DNA of 64,000 bases from NCBI RefSeq assembly GCF_019703855.1, contig NZ_AP024086.1:682001-746000 (forward strand). The letters are read 5' to 3'. The notes under the pieces are model-generated. The model was not told the DNA's origin. It saw only the letters and a program-made list of their open reading frames with translations, and made no database searches. This DNA is from Desulfomarina profundi (GTDB lineage: Bacteria; Desulfobacterota; Desulfobulbia; Desulfobulbales; Desulfocapsaceae). Each line of letters opens with the position of its first letter. Position 1 is the first letter of the stretch. Positions 26,091 to 34,915 of this stretch are shown piece by piece. The position numbers were made by a program, and so were the translations under genes.

Positions 26091-26963
26091 ATGAAAATAG
26101 CACTACACGATAGCGAAGGTAAGGGCCACAAATACCCGAATCTTGCCTTGATGAAACTGAGTGCATGGCACAAAGCCCAAGGTGATACTGTAGCGTGGTT
26201 TAATCCTCTATTCGCTGACTACGACAAAGTGTATTCGTCGAAAGTTTTCACTTGGACACCGGAAGACCCTTATCTGCCGAAAGACACCATAAAAGGTGGC
26301 ACTGGTTACGGGATTAAAATAGAGCTGCCAGAAGAAGTTGAGCATATTTGCCCTGATTATTCGCTTTATAACTGCCAAAAAAGTTACGGTTTTCTTACCC
26401 GTGGGTGTCCGAATAAATGCCAGTGGTGTTTTGTACCTGAAAAAGAAGGAGACATTAGAGGCCACGCAGATATTGAAGAGTTTATAAGACATAAAGAGGT
26501 TGTTTTGATGGACAACAACGTGCTTGCTGATACCCACGGGTTAAACCAAATCGTCAAGATCGGCAAAATGGGTATAAAGGTTGATTTCAACCAGGGTCTT
26601 GATGCAAGACTGATTGATAATGGTATAGCTAAGTGTCTTGGAAAGGTGAAATGGATTCGTCATATTCGGCTGGCCTGTGATTCTGTGAGTCAGATAGAGC
26701 CGATCCGCAAGGCTGTTGAATTATTACGCTGGCATAACGCCTGCCCAGCAGAGTTGTTTTGTTATGTGCTGGTTAAGGATATTGATGATGCGCTAGAAAG
26801 AGTCCGATTTTTAAAAGGCCTGTATGTGATTCCTTTCGCCCAACCATACAGAGATCCTGAAGGGAATGAACCTGCCCAAGAGTTAAAAGATTTTGCCCGG
26901 TGGGTGAATCACCGAGCAATTTACAAAAAGATACCATGGGAAGATTACAGGCACGCTGTGTGA
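26091..26963 (+). CDS. Phage-borne radical SAM protein
   Basis: 290 aa from ATG 26091. The N-terminal part (MKIALHDSEG, LALMKLSAWHKAQGD) resembles the B12-binding-like leader of radical SAM enzymes, and RGCPNKCQWCF carries the cluster motif C106-x3-C110-x2-C113. It is shorter than bacterial MiaB/RimO types and matches a group found in phages and mobile elements with unknown substrates. Between the IS and the restriction cargo. An upstream in-frame TTG at 26061 is less likely. Confidence 0.75.
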   Translation: MKIALHDSEGKGHKYPNLALMKLSAWHKAQGDTVAWFNPLFADYDKVYSSKVFTWTPEDPYLPKDTIKGGTGYGIKIELPEEVEHICPDYSLYNCQKSYGFLTRGCPNKCQWCFVPEKEGDIRGHADIEEFIRHKEVVLMDNNVLADTHGLNQIVKIGKMGIKVDFNQGLDARLIDNGIAKCLGKVKWIRHIRLACDSVSQIEPIRKAVELLRWHNACPAELFCYVLVKDIDDALERVRFLKGLYVIPFAQPYRDPEGNEPAQELKDFARWVNHRAIYKKIPWEDYRHAV

Positions 26964-27134
26964 TCGTCCACTTAACGGCTGAGCTAACCTGCCCCAAGCA
27001 TTTTACCAACCAAATTGGCACGAAGATGTGAGCATGGATAGCCTGCCAAGTTTATTTGAAAAACCGCCGTGCTTGGGGTCAGAGTTAAGCGATTTGTTCT
27101 GTGATTTTATGCAGTTGATTTTTTCAGTATATCC
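26964..27134. other. Short spacer before the cargo promoter
   Basis: Contains an inverted pair CCCCAAGCA (26992) and TGCTTGGGG (27069). A frame from about 26986 to 27138 with SMDSLPSLFEKPPCLGSELS looks protein-like but lacks a credible start; it may be a gene remnant. Confidence 0.3.
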
Positions 27135-27164
27135 TTGACAGTATATTACCATAAGGTGTATATT
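27135..27164 (+). promoter_or_regulatory. Strong sigma70-type promoter for zinc-ribbon/RM pair
   Basis: TTGACA (27135-27140), 18 bp, TATATT (27159-27164): nearly consensus. Start of transcription would fall at or near the ATG at 27171, implying a leaderless or very short-leader mRNA. It gives the cargo pair its own promoter independent of phage late transcription. Confidence 0.65.
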
Positions 27165-27170
27165 TTGGGT

Positions 27171-27343
27171 ATGAAAAAAAATATTTCAGACAACTTCGGT
27201 GCAAATGTTTTGATAATAGGACATCGTTGTTACCGATGCAAGCATGAATGGAAGCCCAATAATATGGAAAAACCCCTCGGGTCTGCCCTAAATGTAAATC
27301 CCCATACTGGGATAAGCCAAGAACAAATGGAGCAGGAAAATGA
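27171..27343 (+). CDS. Zinc-ribbon microprotein, frameshifted, coupled to RM gene
   Basis: The first frame gives MKKNISDNFGAN then GHRCYRCKHEWKPN. One base appears missing in a CCCC run (27273-27276); in the other frame it continues RVCPKCKSPYWDKPRTN and ends at a TGA overlapping the RM start (ATGA, 27340-27343). The joined product, about 57 aa, has two CxxC pairs and the typical CPKCKSPYWDKPR ending of small zinc-ribbon proteins in mobile elements. Stop/start overlap shows the joined frame is the real one. It may be a controller or partner of the RM enzyme. Confidence 0.65.
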
Positions 27344-29913
27344 GCGAAGAGTTGATACAAAAAGATTTAATTGAGAATCCGGGTAAAATTGGAAAGTGGG
27401 ACTTTTATAACATTGGCGCAACTACCATAAAGCAACTCAAGGAAAATAGAATTATCAGGAATGTGGATTACGGCCAAGAGGAAAAAAAGAAAGTGGACGC
27501 TTTAATAGTCCAAAATAAAAATGTAATTGCTGTAATTGAATACAAAAAACCTTCCCAGTTTAATACAACTCCTAAAAAGAAAAAAGCTGTTAAGCAAGAA
27601 TTGATTGTTGCTCAAAAACTAAAAGCAAATGTGCTGATAGCAACCGATAAGCAAGAGAGTATCTGGATTAATGTATTAACGGGGAATGAAATAAAAGACG
27701 ATGAAGGGAGAAAGATACAATACAATTTTGATTTCAATGACGACAACCTCCCCAAATTGATAGAAAAAATCATAGACTCAGTTAATCAAAGAAATGATCA
27801 AATAAAGCCTAGGGATTTAGTGAACCCAACTAGGCTTGCTAAACAAATATGGCAGGATATATGGTCGGTGAGCGGGGCAACTCCAGAAAATTGTTTATAT
27901 ACTTTCGTTGAGTTGTTCATTTTTAAATATTTAAGTGACCTGTCTGTGTTGAAAGGGATTTATAGTTTTAATAGTTTAATTAAAAGCTACGAAACGAACA
28001 CGGAAGAGGAAGTGTTAGAAAATTATGCTCAAATTATTAGGCCTAAAATCAAAGAACTATTTCCAGAAAGCCATGACGATAAAACTACAATAATTAACGG
28101 GACTATTTTTGTTAGTAAGGCTCAAAAAGCTGTAAAGGGCTATAGCACTGTCTTTAAGAAAGTTTTGTTTAAATTCAATAACTATGGAAAATTAGAACAC
28201 ATTGATTATGACTTTAAAAGCCAGTTGTTTGAAAGCTTCCTGAAAGAAAGCATAAGTAAGAAAAATTGGGGCCAATTCTTTACACCTATAAAGGTGGTTC
28301 GGGCCATTGTTGAAATGGCAAAAGATGATATTAAAAATAGTGCGAGAATTTGCGACCCTGCTTGTGGTGTCGGAAAATTTCTTTTAGAGCCGATTAAGAC
28401 AAGGCTGGATCAGTTCTATAAAATTAATAAAAATGGTATTGTACCCAAAATAACTATTCATGGCTTCGATAAAGGTTTTGATAAAGATGAGCAAAAAACA
28501 ATCATATTGGCAAAAGCCAATATGTTGATTTATTTTTCTGACTTAATCAAAGAGAACTCTGGAATAACTAAGAATTTTGCCCAACTATTTAATGAAAGTT
28601 TTACGTTAAAAACAAACTCAATTCTAGGTACGCTTGCAGAGCCGGTAAAGGAAAAATATGATTTAATTTTAACAAACCCTCCTTACGTGACAAGCGGTAG
28701 TAGTAATTTAAAAGATGAAATAAAAAAAGATGGCGAATTAGAGAATTATTATAAAATTAATGCGATGGGGGTTGAGGGCTTATTTATGGAATGGATCATA
28801 AAGGCCTTGAAATCTGATGGGAAAGCTTTTGTAGTTGTACCTGATGGGATTTTTAACCGTCAAAATGATGCTAAATTGCGTAAATTTATTATTGAAGAAT
28901 GCTTTTTGGATGCAATAATCTCATTGCCAGAAAAAACATTTTTTACCACACCCAAAAAAACGTACATTCTTGCTTTAACAAAAAAATCTAACAAAGAAAC
29001 AAAACAAACCGAGCCAGTTTTTACATATTTTGTAAGCGAGATAGGTGAAACAAGGGATATTTACCGTTTTGATATGGAACAAAACGACTTGCAAGAAGCT
29101 GTTACCTTATTTACCTTTTTTAAAGGGAACAAAACACATTTTAGCAAAATCAATACTGACGAAAGATGTAAGATACAGCACATTGATAAATTTCACCCAG
29201 AAGATCATTGGTCTGTTGATAGATGGTGGACAAAAGATGAAAAAATTAAAATAGGTATAGTAGAGAAAGACAAATTGGTAACGCCAATAGAATTTAGCGA
29301 AAATATTAAAGATATTGCTGAATCCTTAAATGAATATAGCGATATAATAAAAGAAGCTTCTGTGAAAAACAAAAAAGTAAACGAGTTTAAGGAAGTCTGC
29401 TTAAATGATATTGGATACTTTAGATTATTTATCGGGAAAAGGTTATTAAAAAAAGATTTAATTAAAATACATGGTGATATACCTATTTATAGTGCCAATG
29501 TTTTTAAACCAATAGGTTTTCATGAGGAAAGCAACGTGTTGGATTTTAGTAATAATTTTGTTCTATGGGGGATAGATGGAGACTTTGATTTTAATTCATT
29601 ACCCAAGGATACACCATTTGTTACCACAGACCACTGTGGAGCAATAAGAATATTGACAGACGATTTGTTGCCTGACTACTTGATGATACAATTAGAAAAC
29701 GTTAAATCGTTATACGGATTTGATCGTGGGCTAAGGGCATCATTGAAGAATATGAAAAAAATTAAAATTTCAATCCCATTTAACCGTAGCGGTAAGATTG
29801 ATATCGAGAAGCAATATGAAATAGTTGAAAAATACAAATCAATTCAAGAAATAAAAGAACAAATTGAAAAATTTAAAGAACAGATTGATTCATCAAAGAT
29901 TGATTTTCGTTGA
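27340..29913 (+). CDS. Single-chain restriction-modification enzyme (type IIG-like: nuclease, N6-MTase, specificity)
   Basis: 857 aa. N-terminal HsdR_N-like PD-(D/E)xK nuclease: D53 and E67-Y-K69 in VDALIV and AVIEYKK. Helical N6_N region, then GQFFTP (311), motif I DPACGVGKF (339) and the catalytic NPPY (446-449) of an adenine-N6 methylase. Residues about 640-857 look like an HsdS-type target recognition domain ending in a coiled coil. One protein would methylate and cut. Markedly AT-rich compared with adjacent structural genes, with its own promoter and a 20-bp-stem terminator, so it is a self-contained cargo cassette inserted between HNH and gpW. Confidence 0.85.
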   Translation: MSEELIQKDLIENPGKIGKWDFYNIGATTIKQLKENRIIRNVDYGQEEKKKVDALIVQNKNVIAVIEYKKPSQFNTTPKKKKAVKQELIVAQKLKANVLIATDKQESIWINVLTGNEIKDDEGRKIQYNFDFNDDNLPKLIEKIIDSVNQRNDQIKPRDLVNPTRLAKQIWQDIWSVSGATPENCLYTFVELFIFKYLSDLSVLKGIYSFNSLIKSYETNTEEEVLENYAQIIRPKIKELFPESHDDKTTIINGTIFVSKAQKAVKGYSTVFKKVLFKFNNYGKLEHIDYDFKSQLFESFLKESISKKNWGQFFTPIKVVRAIVEMAKDDIKNSARICDPACGVGKFLLEPIKTRLDQFYKINKNGIVPKITIHGFDKGFDKDEQKTIILAKANMLIYFSDLIKENSGITKNFAQLFNESFTLKTNSILGTLAEPVKEKYDLILTNPPYVTSGSSNLKDEIKKDGELENYYKINAMGVEGLFMEWIIKALKSDGKAFVVVPDGIFNRQNDAKLRKFIIEECFLDAIISLPEKTFFTTPKKTYILALTKKSNKETKQTEPVFTYFVSEIGETRDIYRFDMEQNDLQEAVTLFTFFKGNKTHFSKINTDERCKIQHIDKFHPEDHWSVDRWWTKDEKIKIGIVEKDKLVTPIEFSENIKDIAESLNEYSDIIKEASVKNKKVNEFKEVCLNDIGYFRLFIGKRLLKKDLIKIHGDIPIYSANVFKPIGFHEESNVLDFSNNFVLWGIDGDFDFNSLPKDTPFVTTDHCGAIRILTDDLLPDYLMIQLENVKSLYGFDRGLRASLKNMKKIKISIPFNRSGKIDIEKQYEIVEKYKSIQEIKEQIEKFKEQIDSSKIDFR

Positions 29914-29949
29914 CACAGAACAGTATTAATACATAGAAATCCCGCGGGG

Positions 29950-29995
29950 ACAGGAAAAAAGCCGATTCCAACACAGGAATCGGCTTTTTTCCTGT
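29950..29995 (+). terminator. Rho-independent terminator with 20-bp stem
   Basis: A perfect 20-bp stem (left arm ACAGGAAAAAAGCCGATTCC) with a 6-nt loop, the right arm containing six T's. It ends the restriction cassette; the A and T tracts make it work on both strands. Confidence 0.92.
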
Positions 29996-30039
29996 ACTCC
30001 AATAAAATAGCAAAAATCATGCCGGTGCACAAAACCGAG

Positions 30040-30070
30040 TACCACCGGTGGTAAATTACCACCAGTGGTA
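30040..30070. promoter_or_regulatory. Two tandem 14-bp palindromes upstream of the head operon
   Basis: TACCACCGGTGGTA (30040-30053) is a perfect palindrome and TACCACCAGTGGTA (30057-30070) is nearly so, centres 17 bp apart. They lie 100 bp before gpW, between the cargo terminator and the late head genes. Likely a dimeric regulator's operator or late-gene activator site. Confidence 0.55.
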
Positions 30071-30168
30071 GTGGCCCTCTTTTTTTTTCCTCTTTTTCCC
30101 CCTACCCTCCAGACATAGCCCAGCGCTTCATTTTCGTAAAAAATATTTTTACCGGGAAAAGCCTGCAT

Positions 30169-30390
30169 ATGTCTCGCCTCACAGAACTCAGAGAAAGAAA
30201 AGCCCTCTACATTGCCAAGGAAAAAGCCCTGCTGGAAGGGTTGCAGTCATGGACCAGCCAGGATGGCATGGCAAACGAGCATGCCGCCCTGCGTGATGTT
30301 CGGGCGGAAATCAAATACCTTGACCGCGAAATAGCCCTGCTGGATGGCAGCGGCTTTGCGGCACAACCCTGTTTTTTTCCCGGACGGTAG
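30169..30390 (+). CDS. gpW-like head-tail joining protein
   Basis: 73 aa between terminase/cargo and portal, the gpW position and size. Helical-hairpin sequence (LTELRERKALYIAKEKALLEG, then RAEIKYLDREIALLDG). gpW completes the portal vertex before tail attachment. Assignment rests on size, position and helical pattern. Confidence 0.65.
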   Translation: MSRLTELRERKALYIAKEKALLEGLQSWTSQDGMANEHAALRDVRAEIKYLDREIALLDGSGFAAQPCFFPGR

Positions 30391-30392
30391 CC

Positions 30393-31967
30393 ATGGCAAA
30401 CACGAAAAAAACCATATCGTCCAGGATCTCTCACTGGTACACCAGGGCCACCGGAGCAGTGCTGGCCCTGGTCTCTCCGGCAATGGCCTCCCGGTGGATG
30501 TTCGGCCGCGAGATGTATCGCGGCTTTGTGGCCGGGTCTCTCCGTGATGCCGATAGCAAGTTTATCCCGCGTTCCACGTCGGCAGATGCCGACGTCAAAA
30601 AAGCCTATAAAATTGTTGCTGCCCGCTGCCGCGACCAGGTGGCCAACAATTCGCTCATTTCCGGCGGCATCAACCGCATCTGCAATAACGTTGTGCGCGG
30701 GGGCATCCTCCCCCAGTTTAAATTTCGCACGCGCGACGGCAAGCTGGACCGCGACACAAACAGCAAGTGGCGGGTGCTCTTTACCCGCTGGACAAAATAT
30801 TGCGATATAACCGGGCACGACTCCTATGGCTCGCTCCAGCGGCTCGGTCTTCGCCATATGTGGTCAGATGGCCAGTACCTTATCCACCGGGTATACGATA
30901 CATCCCTGCCGGGCATTGTCCCTTTGCGCCTGGAGCTGATCGAATGCGACCAGCTCGACGCCCTGGTCGATGGCATTCTCCCCGGCGGTAACGTGGCCAG
31001 AAAGGGTATCGAATACGATGCCGCAACAGGCCGCCCGGTAGCCTATCATATTCTGCCGGAACACCCAGGCGATTACCTGGCCCTGGGCCGCAGAACCAAG
31101 TCGACTAGGATCCCGGCAACAGAGATTATCCATGTCTGGCGCCGGGACAGGATTTCCCAATACTCCGGGATCGCCTGGCTGGTGGCGGTGGTGATGGAGT
31201 CTTACCGCATGGAGGATTTCCGCCATATCACCCAGGATGCTGCCCGGATCCAGGCCACCTTCGCCGCGTTTTTAAAGTCCGCTTACCCCGGTTTCACGCT
31301 GGGTGGCGGCCTGAGTTTCGGCGGCCAGGCGGAACCGATCAGCCCGGCATCAACCGGGGAGAATGTCGAGGCACCGGAAGAGATCCGTCACAATGTTATC
31401 CAGCCATTGCCCACCGGCACCGATATCACCTTTGCCGCCCCCTCACACCCCGGCGACAATTACGAGCCCTTTGTCAAGGACTCCCAGCGCTGGCAGTCCG
31501 GCGGTCTCGGCATGTCGTTTGAGGCCTACGCCAACAACTATACCGATGCAAGCTATGCCTCGTCCCGCTCGGGCGCCCTGGAAGAGCGACTCAGCTACCA
31601 GGCCCAGCAGCAGTTTCTCGAAGAACAGATGAACCGCAAGGTCCTGGCCTGGTTTATAGAGGCGGCCTATATCGCCGGTCTCGCTCCTGGACGGATGGCC
31701 GGATATGCCCGCGACCCGCAACTCTATCACGAAATGGCAGAGGGGCAGTTCCCCGGCTGGTCATGGGTGGACCCGCGCAACGATGCCACGGCCTCGGAAA
31801 AAATACTCGACCTCAACCTGGACACCCACCGCAACCTGGCCGCCCAGCGTGGCCTCGACTGGTACGCCACCATCGAGGAGCTGATCGAGGAAGAACAACA
31901 CCTCCTGGAGCTGGAAACGGTGCGCCAGGCCAGAAAAAAAATCGAGGAAGAAAACAATGCAGAATAG
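30393..31967 (+). CDS. Portal protein, lambda gpB family
   Basis: 524 aa. Matches the lambda-portal family: ANNSLISGGINRICNNVV, LRLELIECDQLD, IIHVWRRDRISQYSGIAWL, and the C-terminal region with ASYASSRSGALEERLSYQ. It forms the dodecameric DNA channel. It overlaps the protease gene by 11 bp. Confidence 0.93.
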   Translation: MANTKKTISSRISHWYTRATGAVLALVSPAMASRWMFGREMYRGFVAGSLRDADSKFIPRSTSADADVKKAYKIVAARCRDQVANNSLISGGINRICNNVVRGGILPQFKFRTRDGKLDRDTNSKWRVLFTRWTKYCDITGHDSYGSLQRLGLRHMWSDGQYLIHRVYDTSLPGIVPLRLELIECDQLDALVDGILPGGNVARKGIEYDAATGRPVAYHILPEHPGDYLALGRRTKSTRIPATEIIHVWRRDRISQYSGIAWLVAVVMESYRMEDFRHITQDAARIQATFAAFLKSAYPGFTLGGGLSFGGQAEPISPASTGENVEAPEEIRHNVIQPLPTGTDITFAAPSHPGDNYEPFVKDSQRWQSGGLGMSFEAYANNYTDASYASSRSGALEERLSYQAQQQFLEEQMNRKVLAWFIEAAYIAGLAPGRMAGYARDPQLYHEMAEGQFPGWSWVDPRNDATASEKILDLNLDTHRNLAAQRGLDWYATIEELIEEEQHLLELETVRQARKKIEEENNAE

Positions 31968-32550
31968 AGCAGCAGGAGAAATACAGAAGATCCTCCGCGG
32001 TGCCGGAATCCACCGCGGCATGTGGGCCCGGTCGGCCGAGATCATAACCAGGGCCGAAGCGGGTGCGGATGGCGGCTTTGACTGGGTCCTCACCACGGAA
32101 AAACCAACCATCATTTTTGACTGGGAGCGCTGGGAGTTTGTCGAGGAAATTCTCCTGGCAGACGGGATGCTGGTCCCGGCCTCCGGACAGGTGGTGCTGC
32201 TGGACAGCCACAGCAGGACATCGGTTAAGGATGTCCTCGGCCACGTCCGGGATTTTAAGGAAACCACCTCCGGCGAATTCGCGGCCCGCTCCGGCACGGT
32301 CTTTTTTGCCGAAGATTCGGCCAGCGCAGATGCCAGGAAAAAGGTGGAAGGCGGCCATATCACGGACGGGTCTGTCGGCTACCAGCCAAAAAAATCAATA
32401 TGGGTTCCGGAGGACCACGAGGTAACAGTGTCCGGCCGGACATTTGTCGGCCCGGTCAGGGTCACATACGAGTGGATTTTAAAAGAATTTTCCATCACGC
32501 CCATCGGGGCAGATGTCCTGGCCAAGGTACGTTTACTCTGCGGCGCATAG
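31957..32550 (+). CDS. Prohead maturation protease, U35/HK97 type
   Basis: 197 aa. The catalytic His is in LLDSHSR (about 88) and the Ser in ITDGSVGYQP (about 135), the U35 arrangement. It cleaves scaffold and capsid during head maturation. Lies between portal and capsid genes as expected. Confidence 0.82.
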   Translation: MQNRAAGEIQKILRGAGIHRGMWARSAEIITRAEAGADGGFDWVLTTEKPTIIFDWERWEFVEEILLADGMLVPASGQVVLLDSHSRTSVKDVLGHVRDFKETTSGEFAARSGTVFFAEDSASADARKKVEGGHITDGSVGYQPKKSIWVPEDHEVTVSGRTFVGPVRVTYEWILKEFSITPIGADVLAKVRLLCGA

Positions 32551-32590
32551 TCCGCTCAAATAGAAAAATCTCTTATCAGGGAGAAAAAAG

Positions 32591-34183
32591 ATGAATGAAA
32601 AACTGAGAAAATTTTTGGAAGCAAACGGGCTTCGTGCGGACGCGACAGAGCAGCAGGCATGGGACCTCTACTACCAGCTGAAAGACGACGGCATTGACCT
32701 TCCGGGAATCGACCCCGGTCAGCGATCCGCCCCAGGCGACCCTGGCGAAACAGGTGGTCGTGGCGACGGTAATGGCGACTCCGATCCCGGCCCTGGCGCT
32801 GGCGACCCGGCAGCCGTCCAGACCAGCCAGGCGGGGAGCCGCAGCTACAGCAAAGAAGAGCTGGACGAGATAGTCAACCAGCAGACAGTACGCGCCCTGG
32901 CTGCCGATGCCGAGCGGAGGTCTGCCGTCCAGTCCCTTATCAACGTGGCAGGAGTGGCCGACCTGGATAATGGTGATTTTGCCAGGTCCCTGGTCAACAA
33001 CCCGGAAATCACCGCGGAACGGGCCTCGAACCTCATCCTCACCGAACTGCAGAAACGCAACAAACCCCTGGGCACCGGCACCATGTCCGCCCAGGTCGGC
33101 ATGGAGGCAGGAGAAAAACTGCGGTCCGCTGTAACCCACGGCCTGATGATGCGCTCCGGGATTGCAGTGGAAGAGCCCGCGGCCGGAGCCGGAGAGTTCC
33201 GCGGCCGCTCCCTGCTGGAAATCTGCCGGGAGCTGCTGGAGATGGATGGCGTCAACTGCCGGGCCATGTCCAGGCTGGAGATTGCAGGCCGCGCCCTTGC
33301 CGCCAACTCCACTTCCGACTTTCCCCATATCTTCGCGGCCCTGGTCAACAAAACCCTGCTGGCGGCCTATAACGAGTGGCCCGCCACCTGGCGGCCATTT
33401 GTCGCCGTCACCTCGGCCATGGATTTTAAGGAAATCCACGCCATCAAGCTCTCGGGTTCTCCAGACCTCAAGGGGCTGGGGGAGAACGGGGAGTATAAAC
33501 GGGCAGAATTCAGCGATGCCCAGGAATCCTACAAGATCATCACCAAGGGTATCCTGGTGGCGCTCACCCGCCAGATGATCATCAATGACGACCTGCGGGC
33601 CTTTACCCGCATCCCGCAGCTCTTCGGCGTTTCGGCCCGCCGGTTTGAGTCCGCCGCAGTCTACGCGCTGATTACCGGCAACCCGACAATGTCGGACGGC
33701 AAGGCGCTGTTCCACGCCGACCATAAAAACCTGGCCTCCAGCGGCACGGCGCTCACCTCGGCCTCGCTCGGTGTTGGCCGGGCCGCCATGCGCAAGCAAA
33801 AGGGGCTGGCTGGCGAGTCCATAGATGTCCAACCCGCCTTTCTCCTCACCCCGGTGGTCAAGGAAACCGACGCGGAGGTCCTGCTCAGGTCCTCGGCCCT
33901 GCCGGAGTCGAACATGTCTGCCGGAGTCCATAATCCATGGGCCGGAAAACTCACCCCCATTGCCGATCCACTGCTGGACGCGGCATCGGAGACGGCCTGG
34001 TACCTCCTGGCCCATCCGAACCAGGTGCCGGTCATCGAGGCCGCCTACCTGGAGGGCGAAGAGCAGCCATACGTCGAGGAGCAGATCGACTTCAAATCTG
34101 ACGCCCTGGAGATCAAGTGCCGCCATGACTTCGGCACCGGAGTAGTTGACCACGTGGGCGCCTATAAAAACCCCGGCGCGTAA
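32591..34183 (+). CDS. Major capsid protein, Mu gpT-like, with N-terminal scaffold-like region
   Basis: 530 aa. Residues 1-90 include a Gly/Pro/Asp-rich linker and helices resembling a scaffold (delta) domain. Residues 230-530 match Mu-like major head subunits: DFKEIHAIKLSGSPDLKGLG, ALFHADHKNLASSG, LLTPVVKETDAEVLLRSS, and the ending RHDFGTGVVDHVGAYKNPGA. The adjacent U35 protease may remove the N-terminal part. AGGGAGAAA ribosome site. Confidence 0.88.
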   Translation: MNEKLRKFLEANGLRADATEQQAWDLYYQLKDDGIDLPGIDPGQRSAPGDPGETGGRGDGNGDSDPGPGAGDPAAVQTSQAGSRSYSKEELDEIVNQQTVRALAADAERRSAVQSLINVAGVADLDNGDFARSLVNNPEITAERASNLILTELQKRNKPLGTGTMSAQVGMEAGEKLRSAVTHGLMMRSGIAVEEPAAGAGEFRGRSLLEICRELLEMDGVNCRAMSRLEIAGRALAANSTSDFPHIFAALVNKTLLAAYNEWPATWRPFVAVTSAMDFKEIHAIKLSGSPDLKGLGENGEYKRAEFSDAQESYKIITKGILVALTRQMIINDDLRAFTRIPQLFGVSARRFESAAVYALITGNPTMSDGKALFHADHKNLASSGTALTSASLGVGRAAMRKQKGLAGESIDVQPAFLLTPVVKETDAEVLLRSSALPESNMSAGVHNPWAGKLTPIADPLLDAASETAWYLLAHPNQVPVIEAAYLEGEEQPYVEEQIDFKSDALEIKCRHDFGTGVVDHVGAYKNPGA

Positions 34184-34261
34184 TACGGCACGGGAATAAA
34201 GATTCGGCAGGTCTGTTTCGGCCTGCCGTAAAAAAGAGCGGAAAAAACAGAGGAAAAGAAA

Positions 34262-34594
34262 ATGGCAAAAAATCATATACAGGAAGGCGTAGTAATTGAC
34301 TGGACAAACGGCACCGGATCCGACGTGACGTCAGGCTCCGCTGTTGTCATCGGTGTCCTGGTCTGTGTTGCCCTGGGCAATATCGCCAACGGCGAAACCG
34401 GCCGGGTGGCAACCGAGCAGGTCTTCGAGCTCCCCAAGAACACCAGCCTGGCCATCAACCAGGGCGACAGGTGTTACTGGGACGTGGCCGACGGCAATAT
34501 CAATAAAACCGCGGTGGACAATATCGACGCAGGGGTCGCCGTGGCCGATGCCGGGACAAGTGACGCCACGGTAAGAATCAAACTCAACGCGTAA
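34262..34594 (+). CDS. DUF2190 capsid decoration-like protein
   Basis: 110 aa, beta-rich: EGVVIDWTNGTGSDVTSGSAVV, VCVALGNIANGETG, DRCYWDVADGNI. This is the DUF2190 pattern found next to capsid genes, thought to form capsid-stabilising trimers. Confidence 0.85.
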   Translation: MAKNHIQEGVVIDWTNGTGSDVTSGSAVVIGVLVCVALGNIANGETGRVATEQVFELPKNTSLAINQGDRCYWDVADGNINKTAVDNIDAGVAVADAGTSDATVRIKLNA

Positions 34595-34606
34595 ACAGAA
34601 AAAGAG

Positions 34607-34915
34607 ATGGCAACCGCACGGGAACATATGCTGGCCGACGCCAGGGCACTCTTCGACAGCGCGGACGGACCGGCAGTCGACGAGGTCGTGGACGGCGTTC
34701 CCCTGCGGGCCATTGTCCGCGGCCTTGAGCCGGATCCGGCAAAATATGACCGGCTCTTTGTGGAACGGGTTGCCCTCTGGCTTTTCCCAGGGGACCTTGA
34801 TCCTTTTCCCCGCACGGGTGCCAGGGTGTTATTTCGTGGTCATGATTTTAAGGTGGAGATGAGTTCGGAATCTTCATTTTCTGATCATCTTATCCTTGTG
34901 AGGTTTGTAAACTGA
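34607..34915 (+). CDS. Head-tail joining protein, gpFII-like
   Basis: 102 aa, beta-barrel-like (ERVALWLFPGDLDPFPRTG, RGHDFKVEMSSES) in the FII/stopper position. Its stop overlaps the gpZ-like start (TGATG). Confidence 0.62.
   Translation: MATAREHMLADARALFDSADGPAVDEVVDGVPLRAIVRGLEPDPAKYDRLFVERVALWLFPGDLDPFPRTGARVLFRGHDFKVEMSSESSFSDHLILVRFVN

Noticed and set aside
30393-34183. Mu-like transposable phage
   Set aside because: The capsid is Mu-like, but a tyrosine integrase, tRNA att sites and lambda-type terminase are present and no Mu transposase is seen.
32576-34276. 566-aa open frame antisense to the capsid gene
   Set aside because: Composition is that of a reverse-strand shadow of a GC-rich gene (His/Gly/Arg-rich, no domain), and the capsid gene is clearly real.
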